Both the position numbers and the translations under genes were made by a program. Source: Syngnathus acus (lineage: Eukaryota > Chordata > Actinopteri > Syngnathiformes > Syngnathidae). Taken from it: 64,000 nt of DNA. The stretch spans positions 11,962,501-12,026,500 of the forward strand of contig NC_051094.1 in the NCBI RefSeq assembly GCF_901709675.1, read 5' to 3'. Under the pieces are notes generated by a model that ran no database searches, was not told the DNA's origin, and saw only the letters and a program-made list of their open reading frames with translations. Positions 45,001 through 50,700 of the stretch are shown here, in pieces (positions within the stretch are counted from its first letter, which is position 1; each line of letters opens with the position of its first letter).

Positions 45001-45517
45001 GACACTCATAAGTCTTTGAGGCTTTTTACTAAACCTGGGAGAGCAAAGTGGTGAAATCCACCTTCGGCCTAATATGACCCTTTGACCCAAAGCGGTTGCA
45101 CCAGGGCTAGTATTTACCCATCTACATTTTGCAAACCGTCAAAATCCTGATTGTTCTTGTTTTACAGTATTTCTTTGTAACCAGAGCATTTTCTTTTACC
45201 CTCATACAAAATCAAGTCGCTTTCGCCAATTGAATACGAAAACCCGCATACAGCAAGCTTTCATTAGTTGGAGCTGCAGAGAGTAACGTGAGGTCAAATT
45301 GTGGCTGCGGGCATCAACAAGTGCGGCTTGTGTCTAGATCAGACATGGCTGAATTAAAAGCTCGTTCGCAGTAGACTCGACTCACCTTGTCTGTGCCTTT
45401 CATCCGACTGCTCCTCTTTGCTGGAGGTAACCTTTGGCTCAGGCTCACAACACACTCCCTCTGACACCGTTTCAGGAGTTTCTCCACCCTGCAAGTCTTC
45501 TCACAACCCATTGACCC
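5..45517 (-). CDS. rimbp2: RIM-binding protein 2, 5' part of the gene (13 coding exons, 3' end off the left edge)
   Basis: RIMBP2 is a presynaptic active-zone scaffold: its SH3 domains bind RIM and voltage-gated calcium channels, placing channels near release sites. Exons in transcript order are 45517-45386, 36301-36164, 14261-14178, 10066-9977, 8794-8672, 7129-7025, 4419-4369, 4127-4107, 2834-2633, 2413-2265, 1974-1895, 769-660 and 580-5. Joined they give 1861 coding bases in one open frame, with GT/AG at every junction. The product is about 350 residues of coiled coil, then SH3-I (ARYSYNP to [10 protein letters not shown]), a Ser/Thr-rich linker and the first FN3 domain. The peptides [19 protein letters not shown] and VRELEEKC, and the SH3-FN3 order, match vertebrate RIMBP2 as I know it. 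RIMBP1 (TSPOAP1) shares the coiled coil, but synteny with stx2 and adgrd1 fits RIMBP2. Human RIMBP2 is over 1000 residues, so about half the protein is missing here. The true start is uncertain. Confidence 0.96.
660..769 (-). CDS. rimbp2: rimbp2 exon, core of SH3-I
   Basis: This 110-bp exon encodes [20 protein letters not shown] followed by [16 protein letters not shown]. These are the ALYDY-like, acidic RT-loop and n-Src strands of a RIM-binding-protein SH3. Acceptor GCTAG, donor GAAG|GTCTGG. Confidence 0.97.
770..1894 (-). other. rimbp2 introns 770-1894, 1975-2264 and 2414-2632
   Basis: Short introns between the SH3-region exons. Apart from the splice sites I see only ordinary AT-rich sequence; no repeat or second gene could be supported. 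Confidence 0.7.
1895..1974 (-). CDS. rimbp2: rimbp2 exon, start of SH3-I
   Basis: This 80-bp exon reads [19 protein letters not shown] then RLCIARYS, equivalent to the GKVHLCVARYS start of human SH3-I. Acceptor CTCTAG, donor CAG|GTATG. The last Ser codon is split with the next exon. Confidence 0.95.
2265..2413 (-). CDS. rimbp2: rimbp2 exon, linker before SH3-I
   Basis: This 149-bp exon contains EFIRPLQ and [13 protein letters not shown], matching the EYIRPLP and LSAKPTFLSRS linker of human RIMBP2. Acceptor is CCACAG. The donor GAG|GTTTTT is weak but is the only one that keeps the frame into the next exon. Confidence 0.9.
2633..2834 (-). CDS. rimbp2: rimbp2 exon, end of coiled coil ([10 protein letters not shown])
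   Basis: This 202-bp exon starts in phase 0 and ends one base into a Gly codon (AAAG|GTGATC). The protein starts [20 protein letters not shown], and the Ser-rich tail ends NGLAAPIGK. Both ends match human RIMBP2 closely. It completes the N-terminal coiled coil. Confidence 0.97.
4107..4127 (-). CDS. rimbp2: rimbp2 21-bp microexon (NHLDSMQ)
   Basis: This seven-codon exon has acceptor GCTTAG and donor CAG|GTATTT. Its product matches the TLDSMQ peptide found just before RVRELEE in RIMBP1. It is phase 0 and exactly one heptad long. Its size and neuronal host gene suggest regulated inclusion, which is inference. Confidence 0.85.
4369..4419 (-). CDS. rimbp2: rimbp2 exon [17 protein letters not shown] (17 codons)
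   Basis: This 51-bp exon is phase 0, with acceptor TTCCAG and donor GAG|GTGAGC. It corresponds to the AQ.EA..EHEGAV.LLE segment of RIMBP1 and long RIMBP2 isoforms. Shorter RIMBP2 forms join DLLQK almost directly to KVRELEE, so the exon is probably alternative. Confidence 0.9.
4420..7024 (-). other. rimbp2 intron 4420-7024 (and 2835-4106)
   Basis: The only structured element is the solo LTR at 5135-5534. The rest, and the 1.27-kb intron 2835-4106, shows no supportable gene. Confidence 0.7.
5135..5534 (+). mobile_element. solo LTR of an LTR retrotransposon
   Basis: The 400-bp segment begins TGTCACGACTC and ends CCATGACA, giving the 5-bp inverted termini TGTCA/TGACA. It is flanked on both sides by CTTCC (5130-5134 and 5535-5539), a perfect 5-bp target duplication. 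A TATTTAAG TATA-like box lies near 5277 and a pyrimidine run near 5460-5475. No gag or pol frame is present, so it is a solo LTR left by recombination. Superfamily not assigned; strand inferred from the TATA-like box. Confidence 0.75.
7025..7129 (-). CDS. rimbp2: rimbp2 exon with the [10 protein letters not shown] coiled coil (35 codons)
   Basis: The exon reads H then [20 protein letters not shown], ending EIDLLQK. Acceptor GACAG, donor AAG|GTAAGAG, phase 0. In shorter human RIMBP2 forms this methionine (7124-7126) is the annotated start, so a downstream promoter could begin here, but I see no promoter that settles it. Confidence 0.97.
7130..8671 (-). other. rimbp2 intron 7130-8671
   Basis: Near 8092-8120 a short stretch resembles, in reverse complement, the GGCAGCACGGTGGCGCA start of a common teleost dispersed repeat. 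Nothing else is supportable. Confidence 0.4.
8672..8794 (-). CDS. rimbp2: rimbp2 exon, coiled coil (41 codons)
   Basis: The frame runs from [20 protein letters not shown] to [10 protein letters not shown]. The VTQERD and LENLEQVLK blocks are typical of RIM-binding proteins. Acceptor ACACAG, donor AAG|GTGAG, phase 0 at both ends. Confidence 0.95.
8795..9976 (-). other. rimbp2 intron 8795-9976
   Basis: Read on both strands: no repeat, RNA gene or coding exon could be supported. Confidence 0.6.
9977..10066 (-). CDS. rimbp2: rimbp2 exon, coiled coil (30 codons)
   Basis: The frame starts [19 protein letters not shown] and ends SEYER, joining directly to VKSEYARL of the next exon. Acceptor GCATAG, donor AGG|GTAAGAG, phase 0 at both ends. 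Confidence 0.92.
10067..14177 (-). other. rimbp2 intron 10067-14177
   Basis: A (TA)n run lies at 10122-10142. Positions 12130-12530 are AT-rich with repeated ATTAATCAAATTAATCA and TCGATTAATTT motifs, like a degraded dispersed repeat. No coding exon recognised. Confidence 0.6.
12130..12530. repeat. AT-rich dispersed-repeat-like segment
   Basis: Inverted and direct ATTAATC/GATTAAT motifs occur near 12155-12205 and again near 12455-12500. I recall this pattern from teleost dispersed repeats but cannot name the family, and clear element ends are missing. Confidence 0.35.
14178..14261 (-). CDS. rimbp2: rimbp2 exon, coiled coil (28 codons)
   Basis: The frame reads [18 protein letters not shown] onward, a heptad-like run rich in Glu, Lys and Leu, ending TLG's TTG|GTAAGTG donor. 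Acceptor is TTCTAG. Phase 0 at both ends; 28 codons equal four heptads. It resembles the ESELSKKRKKCESLEQE part of RIMBP1. Confidence 0.9.
14672..14704. repeat. (CA)n microsatellite
   Basis: CA dinucleotides interrupted by two CAGA units. Confidence 0.85.
15655..15819. mobile_element. Tc1/mariner-type transposon end remnant
   Basis: The stretch containing GCCTGAAATATGGCAAAAGG and ending GCAAGCCACTGTA closely resembles the terminal part of fish Tc1-like transposons. Only one end is recognisable, with no transposase, so it is a decayed fragment. Confidence 0.6.
16799..16864. repeat. GT/GC-rich compound microsatellite
   Basis: Alternating GTGT, GCGT and TGCC units form a purine-pyrimidine alternating tract with Z-DNA potential. 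Confidence 0.85.
19471..19491. repeat. (CA)n microsatellite
   Basis: About ten uninterrupted CA units. Confidence 0.85.
22507..22565 (-). repeat. fragment of a teleost dispersed repeat
   Basis: CCATTTTCTATAGCACTTAT, then CCTCATTAGGGTC and a TTTGGGCGAG block, read as the reverse complement of the 3' end of the common fish repeat seen in other copies at 49045 and 57594. Confidence 0.55.
24373..24392. repeat. (CA)n microsatellite
   Basis: About ten CA units. Confidence 0.85.
24780..24889. repeat. (AATG)n microsatellite, about 27 units
   Basis: AATG tetranucleotides with a few early variants (GCATG, AAAG, CGAATG). The repeat creates a spurious FIHS-repeat reading frame on the minus strand. Confidence 0.95.
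29864..30250. mobile_element. TIR element (MITE) with TA flanks, family A
   Basis: The left end TACCGTATTTTCC, followed by CACTATAAGGCGCACC, is mirrored by the right end GGTGCGCCTTATAGTGCGG and AAAATACGGTA. TA lies at both borders, as for Tc1/mariner-type insertion. CGGATTATAAGGCGCACC-like units recur inside. At about 387 bp with no transposase frame it is non-autonomous. A second copy lies at 32739-33029. Confidence 0.8.
30889..31776. mobile_element. TIR element with TA flanks, family B, about 888 bp
   Basis: The first 27 bases, from TACCGTTTTTTTCCG to TATAATGCGC, are the exact reverse complement of the last 27. Motifs CCCATGTATAATACGCACCC and variants recur at 30917, 30973 and 31697. A T-run (about 30996-31040) and an A-run (about 31639-31690) face each other. 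The core has a 173-codon minus-strand frame (31055-31576) with no domain I recognise, so I do not call it a gene. The architecture resembles family A with different sequence. Confidence 0.8.
32312..32653. mobile_element. possible LTR-like segment, unclassified
   Basis: It begins TGTCACGAAACAAC and ends CTGTCA, and is A-rich on the plus strand. The TGTCACGA start recalls the solo LTR at 5135. Flanks (AATAC and TGCAA) do not form a target duplication, so this is a weak call. Confidence 0.3.
32739..33029. mobile_element. TIR element (MITE) with TA flanks, family A, second copy
   Basis: It has the same TACCGTATTTTCCGCATTAT start and GCGCCTTACAGTGCGAAAAA end as the copy at 29864, and shares the ATTTTAAAACTTTGTCCATA block, here in tandem. 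At 291 bp it is shorter, with TA at both borders. Confidence 0.8.
33325..33379. repeat. (AAAC)n microsatellite
   Basis: CAAA units with CCAACAAA and CGACAAA variants toward the right end. Confidence 0.9.
35407..35472. repeat. ATAC/ATGT-rich palindromic tract
   Basis: Alternating TATATGT, ACATAC and GTATATAT motifs can pair with each other, giving cruciform potential. Confidence 0.7.
36164..36301 (-). CDS. rimbp2: rimbp2 exon, coiled-coil region (46 codons)
   Basis: The frame reads [20 protein letters not shown] onward and ends SLL, with acceptor CTAG and donor CTG|GTGAGC, phase 0 at both ends. Its LRNE start matches the point where RIMBP1 has ALRNQRE. It lies between 9.1-kb and 21.9-kb introns. 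Confidence 0.85.
37850..37881. repeat. (GA)n microsatellite
   Basis: Sixteen GA units. Confidence 0.9.
39564..39915. mobile_element. hAT-type MITE, 352 bp
   Basis: The left end CAGGGGTGTCAAACTC is mirrored by the right end GAGTTTGACATCCCTG (one mismatch in 16). Flanks GTCTATAT (39556-39563) and GTCAATAT (39916-39923) form an 8-bp target duplication with one mismatch, the size made by hAT transposases. GCGGGCCACAT lies near both ends. No transposase frame. Confidence 0.82.
41027..41160. repeat. teleost dispersed-repeat-like block
   Basis: CAAAGTCTGCTTTATTGTCA, CACACAAAGAGATCGAAATT and CCCACGGTGACAAGACATAG recall an interspersed sequence frequent in fish genomes, followed by an A-rich tail to about 41275. 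Family not identified. Confidence 0.5.
41924..42052. repeat. compound (TA)n-(CATA)n-(CA)n microsatellite
   Basis: About 31 TA units, a short CATA bridge, then about 16 CA units. It creates several spurious YIYI/HTHT reading frames. Confidence 0.95.
45386..45517 (-). CDS. rimbp2: rimbp2 most 5' coding exon seen (coiled-coil start)
   Basis: This exon has 44 codons including [20 protein letters not shown], and ends AAG|GTGAG. A pyrimidine-rich acceptor (CCCCAG) precedes GGG TCA ATG. It may therefore be the first coding exon, with ATG at 45509-45511 in a weak context (T at -3), or an internal phase-0 exon. The LLKRCQRE stretch resembles the LLRESQRE segment of RIMBP1, which lies well inside that protein, so upstream exons could exist. 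I found none between here and stx2. Confidence 0.75.
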
Positions 45518-47659
45518 CTGGGGTGAAAGGGAAGGGGTAGTAAAAAAAAATTAAGCCTGGTACCAATCATGTTGCGGATTGACTACAAGTAACAACCTAC
45601 CATGGCAAGCCAGTTTGCATGCCACCCCAAATGCTTGTCATGGTCAGCTGCGCTGGGTGGTCGGGATGATGTCATAACTTCAGATTATAAATATCTGCAT
45701 CCAGCAGGGTTACATAATAAGTGGATGTTGGATTATTGCCGGGACACAGACAGCAAAGACAGCACAGCTGTCGCAAGAAACACATCAAAATCAAAAGAAA
45801 AATGAAATGTTACATGCTTGACATAGTATCAAACCTGTGTTGTGTTTACAATACATAGGAAAAGATTGTTGATACGTCTCTGTTAATGAAAGAAAATAGC
45901 CCCAAAACAAAGTAGAACCTCCTCTATATTTCACACTGTTCTTTCCTTGTTATGCTTCATTTTTATATCTCTGAAAATAGAACTGATATGCCTTGCTAAG
46001 AACTTGCTGAAAACAGTTTTATCTGCTCTATTCATGAGACATTCTCCCGGAAGCTTTGTGGCTTGTCAACATGCAGTTCTGTATTTTACTAATGTATTTT
46101 TTGGGGGGGGGGTTATTTATTTTCACCAGTGGTGTCTTCCTTGGTTGTCTCCCATAGTCCTCTCGGGCTCAACAACAACGGATTGTGCGATCCAACGCTG
46201 ATGTACGTTGACCTTGGGAGTTCAGCTTTCATTATTTTGGCAGTTGTTCTGGGCTGTTCTCTTACCATATGCTATTTTCCGTCGCTTTGTCATCAATTTT
46301 CCTTATCCGGGGAGGTTGGCTGCAGTCCCGTGAATCTTAAATTTCTGAATAATGTGTTGTCACACTGCTTTTAGATGCTCTTATTGCCTTTAGCCTTATA
46401 TGCTTGTCTATAAGGTTCTTTTTAATCTCCAGATACAAATATATACTTTGCTTTTCTGCTGGGATGCTCTAGCTCAGCCTAAAACCCAAGAGTACAAAGG
46501 GATATATTAAATGATGAGGATGAAGTCATGTCTTTTGGAAATGATCTTTATTTTTAGTAATGTACTCCACAAAATGTTGATATAAAATCTAATTGATAAC
46601 ATTCAAACAATACAAATGATTATGTTTTAACACAATGAGTAAAATGTGCCCCTAAGATGACATCAGGCATGTTAACATCACATTCACAATGAAAATAGGT
46701 TTTAATTGGGGGTAGGAAAGGCACAATTTAGATTTTGTTGTTGAAACTAAGTCAAACGTCATCAATATAAATGTTTGTATTACCACAAAATGTGTCCTTT
46801 AAAATGACATCGAAAAGCGAAGGCACGGGGGATAGAGAAGATACAATTTAGGTTTGGTTATTGAAGTCTGTTGAAATATGCTACTTCAGTCAATATCACT
46901 AACAAGTGGAAAATATGACACAAAATCTACATTCCTTCATTTCAAAAGGTAGTATTGCAAACAAGGTCCTGAGACTTACATTCTGTTTAAATAATTCATA
47001 TTCAAAAAGATCAAGTGATTTTATAAAACATTTAAGCTGGAGCATTGTTCTCCCGTTTGTCTCACAGTGGCGAGAAGTAAGCAGGACATTACTGCAGTTA
47101 AGCAGCACTCTGGCACATAAAACTCACTGTTACATCTGCATTGTTGTTGTTTGTCTTTATGCTACATGTTCCACAGCTCTAATCTATACAAGCACAAAAG
47201 AAGAAATGTCAGATGTTTTTTTAATTCAATTTAAATTCATCTACAATAGTACAGTGTATATATCCTTTGTTTCAAAATATCTGTCTGTCAATAGTAATTG
47301 TATCACAGAGAGCGACACTCAAAAGCCGTAACAGTAGGTACACTTGCATGACCTAATCAATAATTATTATGAAATGAATTGAAATGAATGTTGATACAGA
47401 TTTTTTTTATTTGAAACTTGTTAGGTACTGCAGTTAGTTGTACCTAATGTTGTGGACAGTGACACTACATGACACATCCGCCATGTACAGATTTGTGAGC
47501 TTTGTCGTTACCGGTGCAAAGAAGAGCAGAGGACAAGTTATCATACTTGATTGTGTTTCTCCCTGTAATGCTGTTACATGGTGAATGAGATGGCGCTGTT
47601 GTAAGCTTTATCACTACAGGAACAAGAGATTACTGTGGGGTTGTGACCCAGGTAATCCT
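45518..47659. other. rimbp2-stx2 intergenic interval
   Basis: It should contain the rimbp2 transcription start and the stx2 3'UTR, since both genes run leftward. I could not place a first rimbp2 exon or a CpG-rich promoter. Minus-strand AATAAA hexamers at 47406-47411 and 46547-46552 could end stx2 transcripts. Confidence 0.5.
47406..47411 (-). terminator. candidate stx2 poly(A) signal AATAAA
   Basis: AATAAA on the minus strand about 250 bases after the distal stx2 stop. Other hexamers lie further on (46547-46552), so usage is undecided. Confidence 0.3.
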
Positions 47660-47737
47660 TCACACAAAGGCACCAACTAGTGCAATGAGTAAAATGAGGA
47701 CAGCTGCAAGTCCGCACACAGCAAGGCAGAGCAACTT
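47660..47737 (-). CDS. stx2: stx2 alternative last exon B (Cys-containing anchor)
   Basis: After acceptor CAACAG the frame reads [20 protein letters not shown] then VGAFV and a TGA stop (47660-47662). It is a 25-residue hydrophobic tail with two Cys that could be acylated. It starts in the same phase as exon A, so the two are mutually exclusive ends. Mammalian syntaxin-2 also has alternative C-terminal anchors. Confidence 0.85.
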   Translation of the reverse strand, partial: KLLCLAVCGLAAVLILLIALVGAFV

Positions 47738-50700
47738 CTGTTGGGGGAAAAAAAAGTAAGTATCTGGACTGAAGAAAGACAATTTAAATGAAAATGATGG
47801 ATGGATGGATGGATGGATGGATGGATGGATGGATGGATGGATGGATGGATGGATGGATGGATGGATGGATGGATGGATGGATGGATGGATGGATGGATGG
47901 ATGGATGGATGGATGGATGGACGACAAGGGGTGTGGATGCTATTACCTCCTGCTGGCTGTTATCAGTCTCAGGCAGGAGGTTTAGTTAGTCCAACAGACA
48001 AGCCAACAATCAAAGCAATGACAGCAAGCAGGATCAGGAGAACAAAGGCAAGGATTATATATTTCTGCCGAGCAAAGAATGTGGTGTTAATTCAACTTCA
48101 AACCTTCAATTTGTAGTGGCAATAGAAATGACCATTATTACACCGTGATAGAACTAGGAATATAAACAAAATGTTTCGCATGAATTTTTTTATAGTAGTT
48201 GTTAGTCAGCGTTGATGGAAAATGAGCAATATTGTCTATGTCAAGGCAGAGTTTGATTAAGATCTTGTATTTTTCTCATCAGATTGTGCCAGCTCTGGCT
48301 GATGAGAGTGATGATAAATGACTTACCCGCCTGGATTTTTTCTGGTATCTTACTGCTTTTTTGGTTTCTTCTTTGGCTCGACAAATGTATTCAGCTGCAT
48401 TGGAAACATTGTTCTCAATGTTATTGACCATTTCACCCTAGAAGAGAAATTATGAATACTCTTATTTGGGCAAATGCAAATGTGGTTTGTACAGAGAAGA
48501 ACCGGAGAGCAAGAGAAATCCTGTTAAATCCACTGCAGAAATGCTAACCATGGTGCTATAAACAGATTGTTTTAACCTAAGACACAAGTTCAATTGTGTA
48601 CTGTATTTTAAAAACAAGTTTCAATGTGGGTCAATGGTTACCTGAGTTTCAACAAGCATTGCCATGTCCATGAACATGGCATGTAACTCTCTAATGCTGG
48701 ACTCCAGTTGTATGATGTCCTGATGCCGTGACTCTATCTCATCCACGGCCTGACGTGTGATCTTAGAGTCTGAGATTATCTAAAAAAAAAAAAAAAAAGT
48801 AAATCAGTTGTAAAAATGATTGCAGTGCTTCAAAAAAGGTCATTTTTTTTGGGAGGGAGATGACAAGTGAGTTCAAAAAACGCTTACATCAGATGTGAAG
48901 ATGGATGGGATTCCACTCTCGAGCATGTCTTCCAGTTCTTCATTGGTGGTCACTCTTCCAGCTGAAATGATTATTTATTTTAAATTAAAGTGTGTTTTGT
49001 GACACGCGAATATTACGTTACTTTCAATACGCATGCTACACTGCTCTGGCTACTCCAGTTCCCTCCCACATTCAAAAACTATGCTATTAGTTGACAGGTG
49101 TTAAATTACCTGAAAACTCAGTTATTCATATATTTAAACATGAATGGTTGTCTGTGAGTAACGCTGCACACTGCCCAACTAGGATAGGCAGAACACCCAT
49201 GAACCTGAACAGGATAAGCAGCAGAAAATGGATTGCTGGATAGATGGCTGATATTGTTTAAAAAGATGACTTTGCACTAATGTAATAACAAAAGCTGGGG
49301 TATAACACAAAACACACTGCAATCTGTTTAATCCCACAACAACAGATTAATGTGCTTCTGTTGTGAAGATGCTCTGTGTACAGACCACTGAGTGATGAGA
49401 CCAAGCCACACAAAACTGCCTGAGCTAACAATAATGTTTCTCTTGTCCTCCTAGAGGAGAGTGCTATGAATAAAACGCCGCCTTTCCTACATGCAGGTGG
49501 AGTTTGTACTTATTTTAATTGAATATACAAATCAAGGCAAGGCTTTACTCCTATTAGACGACAACTGAAGGCAATCATAACGGCACCAGTTCCATTTTCT
49601 TCTTGTTGGAGGGCATTGTGAGTACAGAACATTGATAAAAAAATAAAATAGCCACTGATACAGGTGGTGCATGTAATTTGACACTATAGGCCGACTATAG
49701 GTCATTCTATTTTTGGGTTACCCCAAAATAAAAGTAATTAGAAGGAACTCAGGAACCTATAGACATCAGCACCTCTCATAGAGAAACAGCTGGTGACAAT
49801 ATACAAACAGAACCACCCCCAAGCCATCCCTCTTGTTGCTTAACCACACCCTCCCTGGAGAGGAAAGTAGTTATGGATGTCACACTCCCTTTTGTACAGA
49901 CTTTTCCTCAGCCTAACAGAGCAAAACACGCCCCATTCACATCTCATTCAAATGCAATCCATCACTATAATGTAAAGAAAAGGTCATTCCATGTGATGTC
50001 ACTTGTTGTTAAAACTTCAAGACAGTACTGCGTGTCAAAGACAGGTGAAGTAGTGTTACACAAGCCGCCCTGCCCTCTTGCCGTTGTCCCGGCAACACGG
50101 ACACAGTGCACAGAAGAGTCTCCAGTATCAGGCTTACCAGCTACAGTGCAAAGCTTCTCATTAATGTTGTCTCTAGGGCCTGGGGGAGAAGACCTATTTT
50201 TCATTATTGTCTGGGCTTAATGGCAAAACCTCCAATACACACTTGCCACAGTTATTTTAAAGTGGTGAATTTAGAGCTTATTGACAAAACATTTAGGGAA
50301 ATAAATTCATTTATGTTCACCTAGAAACACAGTTGAGGCAGTAGCACGTTTCCAGTGAATCAACAAGAAAAATAATCATATTCATGAAACATAATTAATT
50401 AGATAGACAAACACATTTCAGTTGATGCAAAAAACAAAGGCTTTGGCAGACTGAATAAGCCTGTAAAAATGAACACTCCCTCAATGTCTGTTTAGCAACA
50501 ATTTAGAGAAAAGGCGGAAACTGGGGGCATCTGTTTCCTGGATCCTGTCTAACAGGGATTTTTTTTTTTGCCTCTCTTTTATCCCTGATTGTCTGACATT
50601 CAAAAATGTTTTTGCTCTGAACGCTTCGTATATCTGAGTAGTAGTGATTCTTCACATATATTTGAACTCTGACCTCATAAAGAGACAAACGGGTCAACAT

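Larger units (their letters stand above)
36302..45385 (-). other. rimbp2 9.1-kb intron
   Basis: It contains a (GA)n run, a hAT-type MITE, a dispersed-repeat-like block near 41027 and a long TA/CA microsatellite. I see no further rimbp2 exon or nested gene. Confidence 0.7.

Noticed and set aside
47797-47921. Tandem array as a CRISPR-like repeat
   Set aside because: Perfect tetranucleotide microsatellite without spacers, in a vertebrate genome.
47788-48116. WMDG-repeat frames on the plus strand
   Set aside because: Translations of the (ATGG)n array, running into the antisense of a genuine stx2 exon.
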